Origin: Roseivivax isoporae LMG 25204
Lineage (GTDB): Bacteria > Pseudomonadota > Alphaproteobacteria > Rhodobacterales > Rhodobacteraceae
Assembly (NCBI RefSeq): GCF_000521865.1
Contig: NZ_JAME01000012.1
Span: 1 to 64,000 of the forward strand
Direction of reading: 5' to 3'
Length of the DNA stretch: 64,000 nucleotides
The position numbers and the translations under genes were made by a program. Below, one piece after another: positions 20,082-28,394 of this stretch (the stretch's first letter is position 1; each line of letters starts with the position of its first letter). The notes under the pieces were generated by a model, which saw nothing but the letters and a program-made list of their open reading frames with translations, did no database searches and was not told the origin of the DNA.

Positions 20082-20879
20082 TCAGGCCGCCTCGTCCCGC
20101 CGCAGCTCTTCCGGGAAGGCGGCGAGCAGCGCGGCCTTCGCCGCCTCGATCCCGTCGGTATAGCCGAGCGGTCCGTCCCCGAGCGCGGCCAGCCGCTCCG
20201 GCACCTCGCCGAGCGTCAGCGGCCGCGGCAACGCCCGCCCGATCCCCGCGGCGTAGTCGTAGAACTTGAGCCGCGGGCTCTGGTGGATGCCCGCGGGGTC
20301 GAGCCAGGTGTTCGGGACCCCGTAGGCGTCGGCCACCACGAGACCGTGCAGGCTCGAGGACAGCACGTGCGCGCAGGACCCGATCTGCCGGCAGACCGCG
20401 TCCGCGTCGCCGCGCACGTCGATCAGCTGCAGCACCGGGTGCGCCGCGACAAGCGCCGCAAGCTCGGGGCTGTCCACATGCGCCATGTGCGGCACGATGC
20501 CGATCCGGTCTGCGCGCGCGGGCCGGTCCCCCAACGCGTCGGCGACCAGGAGCCCCGGATCCCCGTAGGCCCCGGCCGAGACGCCGAGAAGGCTCTCGGT
20601 GATCGGCCCGCGCAGCGCGGCGAAGCGCACCTGCGGAACGAAGTCGAGCCGGACGGGCTTCATGCATCCCGACCCCCAGATCCACGGCCGCGACCCGTCG
20701 GGCCGCGGGCCCTGGTGGGTGCGCCGCACGATCTGCAGGATCGACCCGATCGCGAAGATCTCCGCCGCCTTCGGCTCGGCATGCACGACCCCGCGCCCCG
20801 CCGCGAAGGCGGTGACGCGGGCCGAGATCGCGTCGCCGAAATTCGGCTGACCCGCCCACCAGTAGAGCTTCAGCGGCAC
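20082..20879 (-). CDS. Polysaccharide pyruvyl transferase family protein
   Basis: A 265-residue protein. The opening [15 protein letters not shown] and the segments [37 protein letters not shown] and [16 protein letters not shown] are the recurring blocks of the polysaccharide pyruvyl transferase (WcaK/CsaB) fold, which adds pyruvate ketals to sugars of exopolysaccharide or cell wall polymers. The start is a GTG at 20879 with GGGGAG 10 bases upstream. It lies 19 bases after the sufB stop and before ybjQ, an odd place for a surface polysaccharide gene. Confidence 0.8.
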   Translation of the reverse strand: MPLKLYWWAGQPNFGDAISARVTAFAAGRGVVHAEPKAAEIFAIGSILQIVRRTHQGPRPDGSRPWIWGSGCMKPVRLDFVPQVRFAALRGPITESLLGVSAGAYGDPGLLVADALGDRPARADRIGIVPHMAHVDSPELAALVAAHPVLQLIDVRGDADAVCRQIGSCAHVLSSSLHGLVVADAYGVPNTWLDPAGIHQSPRLKFYDYAAGIGRALPRPLTLGEVPERLAALGDGPLGYTDGIEAAKAALLAAFPEELRRDEAA

Positions 20880-20898
20880 GCCTCGCGCTCCCCGACCG

Positions 20899-22434
<1,536 letters not shown>

Positions 22435-22470
22435 GTCCGTCCTTTCCAATCGTTCCGCACCGCTTCCGCG

Positions 22471-23517
22471 TCAGGCGGCGCGCGCGCGGAACCTTTCATG
22501 TGCCTTCAGCCACGCCTCGGTGAAGCGCGCCACGTCGGTCTCGGTGGTCGCCGGCCCGAGGCTGACCCGCACCGCCGAGGACGCGGTCACCGCGTCGTGG
22601 CCCATCGCCCGCAACAGCCGGCTCTCGCGGACCTTGCCGCTCGAGCAGGCCGAGCCCGCGCTGATCGCGAACCCGGCGAGGTCCATCTGCATCACCTGCG
22701 TCTCGCCCTTCCAGCCGGGAACCGCGAAACAGCTGGTATTGGGCAGCCGACGCGCCGCTTTCCCGACAAAAATAGTCTCTTCCGCGCCGGCTGCAATGAG
22801 AGATTCTAGAACGCTTCTAAGTTTTTCGACCCGCGCCCAGGCGCCGTCGTCGAGCGCGCGCTGCGCCGCCTCGGCCGCCGCGCCGAAACCCGCGATGCCC
22901 ACCACGTTCTCGGTCCCCGCGCGCCGCCCCATCTCCTGACCGCCGCCGCGGATCCGCGCGGCGATCTCGGTCCCTTGCCGCAGGACCAGCGCGCCCACGC
23001 CCTTGGGGCCGCCGATCTTGTGCGCCGAGATCAGCGCCATGTCGCAGCCCATCCAGTTGAACGCCACGGGCAGCTTGCCGAAGGCCTGCGTCGCGTCGCA
23101 CACGGCGAGCCCGCCGGGCAGGTCCTGCACCACGCCGGTCTCGGAATTGGCCGCCTGCAGCGCCGTCGCCCCGGGCGTCTCGACCCGAACGGTGCCGTCC
23201 GCGGCCACCGGCAGGACCGGGTCGATCCAGGCCGCGACCGCGTCGTGCTCGGCCTGCGAGCCCACGAGGCCGCGCCCCGCGCAGGCGAGCGCCGCGGCCT
23301 CGGTCGCGCCCGAGACGAACACCACGTCGGCGCCGTCCGCGCCGAACGCCGTCGCCACCTGTGCCCGCGCGCGCTCGACGAGCGCCCGCGCCGCGCGGCC
23401 TTCCGCGTGCACCGAGGACGGATTGCCCGCCACGTCCATGGCGGCCAGCATCGCCTCCCGCGCCTCCGGGCACAGCGGCGCCGTGGCGTTCCAGTCGAGG
23501 TAGACGCGCTCCCTCAC
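22471..23517 (-). CDS. Cysteine desulfurase, NifS/IscS class, second gene of the suf cluster
   Basis: A 348-residue PLP enzyme of class I. The PLP lysine is Lys167 in ALISAHKIGGPKG and the catalytic cysteine is Cys291 in ISAGSACSSGKVRESRLL, on the long loop that marks IscS/NifS types. No ATG exists near the conserved start YLDWNATAPLCPEA; a GTG at 23517 with GGGAG 9 bases upstream fits, and another GTG at 23523 is possible. The cluster thus holds two desulfurases, this one and SufS. Codons 233-238 (KLRSVLE region) use rare AGA, CTA and CTT and coincide with the inverted repeat at 22806. An AT-rich patch surrounds it (about 22760-22830). Confidence 0.92.
   Translation of the reverse strand: MRERVYLDWNATAPLCPEAREAMLAAMDVAGNPSSVHAEGRAARALVERARAQVATAFGADGADVVFVSGATEAAALACAGRGLVGSQAEHDAVAAWIDPVLPVAADGTVRVETPGATALQAANSETGVVQDLPGGLAVCDATQAFGKLPVAFNWMGCDMALISAHKIGGPKGVGALVLRQGTEIAARIRGGGQEMGRRAGTENVVGIAGFGAAAEAAQRALDDGAWARVEKLRSVLESLIAAGAEETIFVGKAARRLPNTSCFAVPGWKGETQVMQMDLAGFAISAGSACSSGKVRESRLLRAMGHDAVTASSAVRVSLGPATTETDVARFTEAWLKAHERFRARAA
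22806..22820 (-). promoter_or_regulatory. Internal copy of the iscR-type inverted repeat
   Basis: On the minus strand this reads TTAGAA-GCG-TTCTAG, identical in 14 of 15 positions, spacer included, to the box at 24194. It lies inside the cysteine desulfurase gene, about 370 bases upstream of sufB, and forces rare AT-rich codons. It could be an internal operator for a sufB promoter or a second site for looping with the upstream box. Confidence 0.55.
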
Positions 23518-23533
23518 GACCACACTCCCGGCG

Positions 23534-23553
23534 TCTTCTTGGCGGAAATATCC
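23534..23553 (+). repeat. Interspersed 20-mer, copy B
   Basis: TCTTCTTGGCGGAAATATCC on the plus strand, in the gap between the iscR-like gene and the cysteine desulfurase gene (both on the minus strand), so it is antisense to them. A GC hairpin follows 30 bases later at 23583. Confidence 0.85.
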
Positions 23554-23582
23554 CGGGGTGACGGCGCGCCGCACGGCGCGCA

Positions 23583-23599
23583 GAGGGGCAGCGCCCCTC
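23583..23599. other. GC stem-loop next to repeat copy B
   Basis: GAGGGGC and GCCCCTC form a perfect 7-bp stem with an AGC loop, 28 bases beyond the stop of the iscR-like gene. It could act as a weak terminator or processing site. Repeat copy C has a similar hairpin. Confidence 0.4.
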
Positions 23600-23626
23600 G
23601 CGTCCCCGACACGGGCGCGACGGGCC

Positions 23627-24088
23627 TCATGTCTCGTCCACCACGTCGAAGAGCGAGGGCACCGCCGGGCACGGCACGAGCGCGTTGCCCGCGACGTCCG
23701 ACAGCCGCGTCTGGTGCAGGAAGACGTAGACATGCGCCGAGAGGCCCTGCCACAGGCGATTGGTCAGGGACTGCGCCCGCGACCCCGACAGCCCGCCGCT
23801 CGCGCCCGCCCCCTTGTGCATGGCGTCCACCGTCTCGTCGACCGCCGCCAGCACGTCGACCACGCGGATCTCGGTCGCGGGCCGCGCCAGCCGGTAGCCG
23901 CCGCCCGGCCCCCTGACCGAGGCCACGAGGTCCGCGCGGCGAAGCTTCACGAAGAGCTGCTCGAGATAGGGCAGCGAGATGTCCTGCCGCCGCGAGATGT
24001 CGCCCAGCGTCACGAGGTCGCCCGACGGCTGCAGCGCCAGGTCCACCAGCGCCACCATCGCATACCGCCCCTTGGTGCTGAGCTTCAT
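23627..24088 (-). CDS. iscR: Rrf2 family regulator, IscR-like, without the usual Fe-S cysteines
   Basis: A 153-residue Rrf2 winged-helix protein. The N-terminus MKLSTKGRYAMVALVDLAL and the DNA-binding region ISRRQDISLPYLEQLFVKLR, then VRGPGGGYRLARP, are classical IscR. The loop that carries three cysteines in E. coli IscR here reads DAMHKGAGASGGLSGSRAQS with none; the only cysteine is Cys140 near the C-terminus. The R. sphaeroides IscR is also known as an unusual member short of these ligands. It heads the suf cluster and probably represses it when iron is sufficient. The start has GGGGAGA 7 bases upstream. Confidence 0.9.
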   Translation of the reverse strand: MKLSTKGRYAMVALVDLALQPSGDLVTLGDISRRQDISLPYLEQLFVKLRRADLVASVRGPGGGYRLARPATEIRVVDVLAAVDETVDAMHKGAGASGGLSGSRAQSLTNRLWQGLSAHVYVFLHQTRLSDVAGNALVPCPAVPSLFDVVDET

Positions 24089-24193
24089 GTCGTTCTCTCC
24101 CCATACTCCGCACGGGTCGGCCCGCAGGACGATTGACCTCGTCCGGCGGAGCGCATATCTGCCGTCGGACACGCGATCCGACGGCTTCCGGAT

Positions 24194-24208
24194 TTAGAAG
24201 CGTTCTAA
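24194..24208. promoter_or_regulatory. IscR/Iron-Rhodo-box-like inverted repeat upstream of iscR
   Basis: TTAGAA-GCG-TTCTAA is a perfect 6+3+6 inverted repeat in the 172-base divergent region, 106 bases before the iscR start and 53 before the alpha/beta hydrolase start. Comparative work on Rhodobacteraceae predicted an Iron-Rhodo-box of this general type at iron-responsive genes; the match is from memory. A near-identical copy lies at 22806. Confidence 0.65.
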
Positions 24209-24260
24209 GGTTTCCGGAAGATCCCGTCAACGCTCGCCAGCCGAAGGAGCCCCGTCCCAA

Positions 24261-24914
24261 ATGCCCGAGGTGATTTTCCCCGGTCCAGAAGGCCGCCTCG
24301 AAGGCCGCTACCACCCGCAGAAGGATCGCGACGCGCCCATCGCGATCGTGTTGCACCCGCACCCGCAATTCGGCGGGACGATGAACAACAAGGTGGTCTA
24401 CAACCTTCACTACGCGTTCTACAACATGGGCTTCACGGTCCTGCGCTTCAATTTCCGCGGCGTCGGCCGCAGCCAGGGCGAATACGACCAGGGCGTGGGC
24501 GAATTGTCCGATGCCGCCTCGGCGCTCGACTACCTGCAATCGCTGAACGCGAATTCCAAGCATTGCTGGGTCGCGGGCTTCTCGTTCGGCGCCTGGATCG
24601 GCATGCAGCTCCTGATGCGCCGGCCCGAGATCACCGGCTTCATCTCGGCCTCGCCGCCGGCGAACATGTACGACTTCTCGTTCCTCGCGCCCTGCCCGTC
24701 CTCGGGGCTCATCGTGAACGGCACCGCCGACCGCGTGGCACCGCCCGCGGACACGCTGGCGCTCGTGAACAAGCTCAAGGAGCAGCGCGGCATCACCATC
24801 ACCCACGAACAGATCGAGGGCGCGGGCCACTTCTTCGAGGACGCGCATCTCGACACGCTGGTCGGCACCGTCACGTCCTATGTCAAGCGCCGGCTGACCG
24901 AGACGAGCCGCTGA
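24261..24914 (+). CDS. Alpha/beta hydrolase
   Basis: A 217-residue cytoplasmic alpha/beta-fold hydrolase. The nucleophile elbow is GFSFGAWIG (Ser near 113), the oxyanion strand precedes as VLHPHPQFGGTMNNKVV, the catalytic Asp is in NGTADRVAPP and the His in GAGHFFEDAHLD. This HPHP-containing group is common in alphaproteobacteria, with no known natural substrate. The ATG has AAGGAG 13 bases upstream. It is divergent from iscR and may share the box at 24194. A small gene follows 31 bases later. Confidence 0.85.
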   Translation: MPEVIFPGPEGRLEGRYHPQKDRDAPIAIVLHPHPQFGGTMNNKVVYNLHYAFYNMGFTVLRFNFRGVGRSQGEYDQGVGELSDAASALDYLQSLNANSKHCWVAGFSFGAWIGMQLLMRRPEITGFISASPPANMYDFSFLAPCPSSGLIVNGTADRVAPPADTLALVNKLKEQRGITITHEQIEGAGHFFEDAHLDTLVGTVTSYVKRRLTETSR

Positions 24915-24945
24915 ACCGGCGCATCGCCGGCAGGAGATGATCGCG

Positions 24946-25194
24946 ATGGGTTATCTCGAGGATCTCGCCGACAAGCTCGCCCAGGACGTCCTCAAGGCGC
25001 AGGACGCCCTCGGCGAGGACCGTCTCTACATGGAGGTCGCGCGCGAACTCGCCGCGGCCTCGAACACGCTCGAGGAGGCGTTCCTGACCTCGGTCCGCGT
25101 GCGCCTCGCCGAGCGGCGCGCCCGCCGCTTCCTGATCGAACGCGTGCGCAAGGGCCGCGGCGGCGCGGTACCGCCGGAGGACGGGACGACCTGA
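24946..25194 (+). CDS. Small conserved-looking protein of unknown function
   Basis: An 82-residue, mainly helical, charged protein (GYLEDLADKLAQDVLKAQDA, then EVARELAAASNTLEEAFLTS and the basic LAERRARRFLIERVRKGR). Not recognised. The start at 24946 has AGGAG 10 bases upstream; the ATG three codons earlier sits directly on that site. It follows the alpha/beta hydrolase gene by 31 bases and is likely co-transcribed. High third-position GC supports coding. Confidence 0.65.
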   Translation: MGYLEDLADKLAQDVLKAQDALGEDRLYMEVARELAAASNTLEEAFLTSVRVRLAERRARRFLIERVRKGRGGAVPPEDGTT

Positions 25195-25222
25195 GCCGCC
25201 CCGCCCGGTGACGGGACCGGCC

Positions 25223-25810
25223 TCAGGCGGTCGCCGCGACGCCGTCCTGCAGTTCGCGCACCGTGCGGCCGTAGCCGCCCCCCTCGACATAGGCGATCTC
25301 GCCCGCCGTCGGCTTGCGCGACAAGGCAGCGTTGCGGAACGGGAAGCGGCCGAAGCTGCGGATCACCTCGCGGTGCGCCTTGGCGTGCAGGAGGTTGTCC
25401 GCGCCGCCTTCCATGCGCTCCTTCATCAGGCGGACGCAGCGGTCCTGGTCGCACAGGTTCTCCGAATGCATCATCGGCATGTAGAAAAACTGCCGCGCCG
25501 GTTCGTCGATGCGCAGGTCCCAGCCGCGGTGCACCGCCTGCTTGGCCGCAGCCAGCGCGATGCGGTCGGAGGCGAAGGCGCGCGCCGTGCCACGGAACAT
25601 GTTGCGCGGGAACTGGTCGGTCAGCACGATGTAGGCGAGCGCCCCCGACGGGTAGGTCAGCCACAGGGCGAAGCGGCCCTCCATCGCCTCTTCCCAGGTC
25701 TCCTGGAACCGTGCGCGCACCTGCGCGTCGAGGTCGGCGTCGCTCTTGTACCAGCCCTCGGGGCCCACCTCGTCGAGCCAGAACGTAAGTATTTCTTCCG
25801 GGCCTTCCAT
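25223..25810 (-). CDS. DUF924 family protein
   Basis: A 195-residue soluble helical protein. The opening EEILTFWLDEVGPEGWYKSD, the central LIVLTDQFPRN-type segment (here YIVLTDQFPRNMFRGTARAF) and FFYMPMMHSEN are the diagnostic blocks of DUF924, a TPR-like fold found next to many housekeeping genes. Function unknown. The ATG at 25810 follows GGAAGGGAG by 8 bases; a GTG one codon upstream is an alternative. It is convergent with the small gene at 24946. Confidence 0.88.
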   Translation of the reverse strand: MEGPEEILTFWLDEVGPEGWYKSDADLDAQVRARFQETWEEAMEGRFALWLTYPSGALAYIVLTDQFPRNMFRGTARAFASDRIALAAAKQAVHRGWDLRIDEPARQFFYMPMMHSENLCDQDRCVRLMKERMEGGADNLLHAKAHREVIRSFGRFPFRNAALSRKPTAGEIAYVEGGGYGRTVRELQDGVAATA

Positions 25811-25953
25811 CACGCCGCTCCCTTCCTGCCAGCGGTATTTCCCAATGTCGCGTCCGCCACTATGACGACCCGCCGCGGCCCGAGACAGTCACTTTTCATG
25901 TCACGGGCTTTCATTCGGCATGTCGTGTGTCCGGGACGCCGGCGCAAGCGCGA

Positions 25954-27219
25954 TCAGGTGGGATCCGTCTGCCCGGCGGCATCCTGCGCGGATTCGACGG
26001 CGAATTCCTGCGCAACCTCGAACGCGACCACCGAGGCGACCGGCGCCACGGGCGCATAGGCCCCGGTGACGTCCGAGGACGGCGCGGGACGGCGGGTCAT
26101 GCGGTAGAGCGCGTAGACCGTCAGCAGCAGCATCGGCACCGCGATCAGCAGGAAGAACGCCGAGGCGCCGAAGCGGTCCATGAGCCAGCCGGTCAGAACC
26201 GGCCCCGCGATGGCGCCGAGCCCGTTCAGCAGCAGCATCCCCGCCGACGCGCTCGCCATCTCCTCGGGCGGCAGGTAGTCGTTGGTGTAGGCGATGAGGA
26301 GCGAATAGAGCGGGTTCGCGCAGCCCCCCATCACCACCGCCGCGCAGACGATGAGGCCGAACGAGCCCGGCGCGAGCAGCCCGACGACCCCCGCCGCGCC
26401 GCCGACGGCCGCGGCGCCCGCGATCAGCACGCGGCGGTCCATGCGGTCCGACAGCCAGCCGAGCGGGTACTGGAAGACCAGCGCGCCCACGTAGATCGCG
26501 GCGACGAAGATCGAGGTCTCGCCGAGGCTGAGGCCCGCCTGCGAGGCGTAGACCGCCGACATGCCGAACTGCGCCCCGTAGACCGCGCCCATGAGCAGCA
26601 TGCCGACGCAGCCGAGCGGCGAGGTCCGGTAGAGCGCGAAGAGGCTCATGGGCCGCGTCGATTCGAAGGCGGGCGTCGGCGTCACGCTCAGCAGGATCGG
26701 CGCGAAGGCGATGGAGACGAGGACCGAGGGGATGACGAAGAGCAGGAAACCCGTCGGGTCCGGGACGTTCAGCAGCGCCTGCGCCGAGATGATCCCCACC
26801 ATCTGCACGATCATGTAGAGCGACAGCGCCTGTCCGCGTGTCTCGTTCGTGACCGAGTTGTTGAGCCAGCTCTCGGCGGTGACGTAGACCCCGCAGAAGC
26901 AGAAGCCGATGATGACCCGGCCCACGATCCACGCCCACGGCGTCTCGATGGTCGGATAGAGGATCAGGACCGCCGAGATGAACGAGCCGAGCGCGGCGAA
27001 GACCCGCACGTGCCCGACCCTGCGGATCATGCCCGGCGCGACCTGCGAGGCGATCATGAAGCCCACGAAGTAGGCGGCCATGACCAGCGACATCTGCAGC
27101 GCCGAGAAGCCGGCCGCGCTGCCGCGGACGCCGAGGAGCGAGCTCTGCAGGCCGTTGCCGAGCATGAGCAGCATCATCCCGAGGAACAGTGCCCAGGAGC
27201 CTGCCAGAACCTTGATCAT
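25954..27219 (-). CDS. MFS transporter
   Basis: A 421-residue inner membrane transporter with twelve hydrophobic segments. The first is SWALFLGMMLLMLGNGLQSS, and the loop between helices 2 and 3 has the Arg-Arg-x-Gly motif (GMIRRVGHVRVFAALG). The second half repeats it as GWLSDRMDRRVLIAG. It resembles the YcaD-type group of MFS_1; substrate unknown. The C-terminal tail of about 45 residues is Ala/Val-rich and soluble. The chosen start at 27219 is the ATG before the first helix. Monocistronic. Confidence 0.88.
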   Translation of the reverse strand: MIKVLAGSWALFLGMMLLMLGNGLQSSLLGVRGSAAGFSALQMSLVMAAYFVGFMIASQVAPGMIRRVGHVRVFAALGSFISAVLILYPTIETPWAWIVGRVIIGFCFCGVYVTAESWLNNSVTNETRGQALSLYMIVQMVGIISAQALLNVPDPTGFLLFVIPSVLVSIAFAPILLSVTPTPAFESTRPMSLFALYRTSPLGCVGMLLMGAVYGAQFGMSAVYASQAGLSLGETSIFVAAIYVGALVFQYPLGWLSDRMDRRVLIAGAAAVGGAAGVVGLLAPGSFGLIVCAAVVMGGCANPLYSLLIAYTNDYLPPEEMASASAGMLLLNGLGAIAGPVLTGWLMDRFGASAFFLLIAVPMLLLTVYALYRMTRRPAPSSDVTGAYAPVAPVASVVAFEVAQEFAVESAQDAAGQTDPT

Positions 27220-27307
27220 CTCTGTCGCCCCTGTTGCCCGGTCGAGTCGGCTCGGCGCACGGCTATCCAGTCGGCGCCGGCGCGTCCATGCCCTTTCCGC
27301 CCCGTTT

Positions 27308-28357
27308 TCACGGCAGGAGGAGCGAGGCGTCCCCGTAGGAGAAGAAGCGGTACCGCTCGGCAACCGCGTGGGCATAGACGCGGCGGATCCGCTCGGGGCC
27401 GAGGAAGGCCGAGACCAGCATCATCAGCGTCGATTTCGGCAGGTGGAAGTTCGTCATCAGCGCATCCGCCGCCCGGAAGGTGAAGCCCGGATAGATGAAG
27501 ATGTCGGTCTCGCCCTGCCACGGCACGACCGCGCCCGTGTCGCGTGCGGCGGTTTCGAGGAGCCGCAGCGCCGTGGTGCCCACCGGCACGATCCGCCCGC
27601 CCGCCGCGCGCGTGGCGGCGATCTCGGCCGCGGCCGCCTCGGACACCTCGCCCCATTCGGCATGCATCCTGTGGCGCGTCACGTCCTCGACCTTGACCGG
27701 CAGGAAGGTGCCCGCCCCCACGTGCAGCGTGACATGCGTGAACGTCACGCCCCGCGCCTTCAGCCGGGCGAGCAGCGGCGCGTCGAAATGCAGCGACGCG
27801 GTGGGCGCGGCGACGGCGCCGGGGCGCGCGGCCCAGACCGTCTGGTAGTCCTCGCGGTCCTGCGCGTCCGCCGCCCGGCGCTGCGCGATGTAGGGCGGCA
27901 GCGGCATCGCGCCCGCCTCGGCCAGCGCCGCGTCGAAGGCGGCGCCCGCGAGGTTGAAGCGCAGGACCGCCTGCCCCTCGTCGCGCGCCTCGAGCACCGC
28001 CGAGAGACCCGCGGCAAAGCGCACCTCCTCGCCCTCGCGCAGCTTCTTGAGCGGTTTCACCAGCGCCCGCCACGTCCCGTCGGTTCCGGGTTCGAGCAGC
28101 GTCACCTCGATCCGCGCGGTGCCCTCGCCCGCCGCCCCCGGCCGCGTCCGCGTGCCGGAGAGCCGCGCGGGGATCACGCGGGTGTCGTTCAGAACCAGCC
28201 GGTCGCCCGGGCGCAGCCAGTCGACGAGGTCCGTCACCGTACCGTCGTGGATCGCGTCGCCCGCGGCCACCAGCAGCCGCGCCGACGACCGCGGCCGCGC
28301 GGGCCGCGTCGCGATCAGCTCTTCCGGCAGATCGAAGTCGAAATCGTCCAGTCGCAT
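27308..28357 (-). CDS. queA: S-adenosylmethionine:tRNA ribosyltransferase-isomerase QueA
   Basis: A 349-residue enzyme that adds the ribosyl part of SAM to preQ1 in tRNA to make epoxyqueuosine. The N-terminus [29 protein letters not shown], the [19 protein letters not shown] block, [20 protein letters not shown] and [30 protein letters not shown] all belong to the QueA family. Length equals the family norm. It is followed by the MFS gene and preceded by the large AsmA-like gene 37 bases away on the same strand. Confidence 0.97.
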   Translation of the reverse strand: MRLDDFDFDLPEELIATRPARPRSSARLLVAAGDAIHDGTVTDLVDWLRPGDRLVLNDTRVIPARLSGTRTRPGAAGEGTARIEVTLLEPGTDGTWRALVKPLKKLREGEEVRFAAGLSAVLEARDEGQAVLRFNLAGAAFDAALAEAGAMPLPPYIAQRRAADAQDREDYQTVWAARPGAVAAPTASLHFDAPLLARLKARGVTFTHVTLHVGAGTFLPVKVEDVTRHRMHAEWGEVSEAAAAEIAATRAAGGRIVPVGTTALRLLETAARDTGAVVPWQGETDIFIYPGFTFRAADALMTNFHLPKSTLMMLVSAFLGPERIRRVYAHAVAERYRFFSYGDASLLLP

Positions 28358-28394
28358 GTCTCTCGAGTCCCCGGAATCTGGGCCGCGGGTCCGC

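Noticed and set aside
24937-24945. Alternative ATG of the small gene after the alpha/beta hydrolase
   Set aside because: It lies directly against the AGGAG, leaving no spacing; 24946 is favoured.
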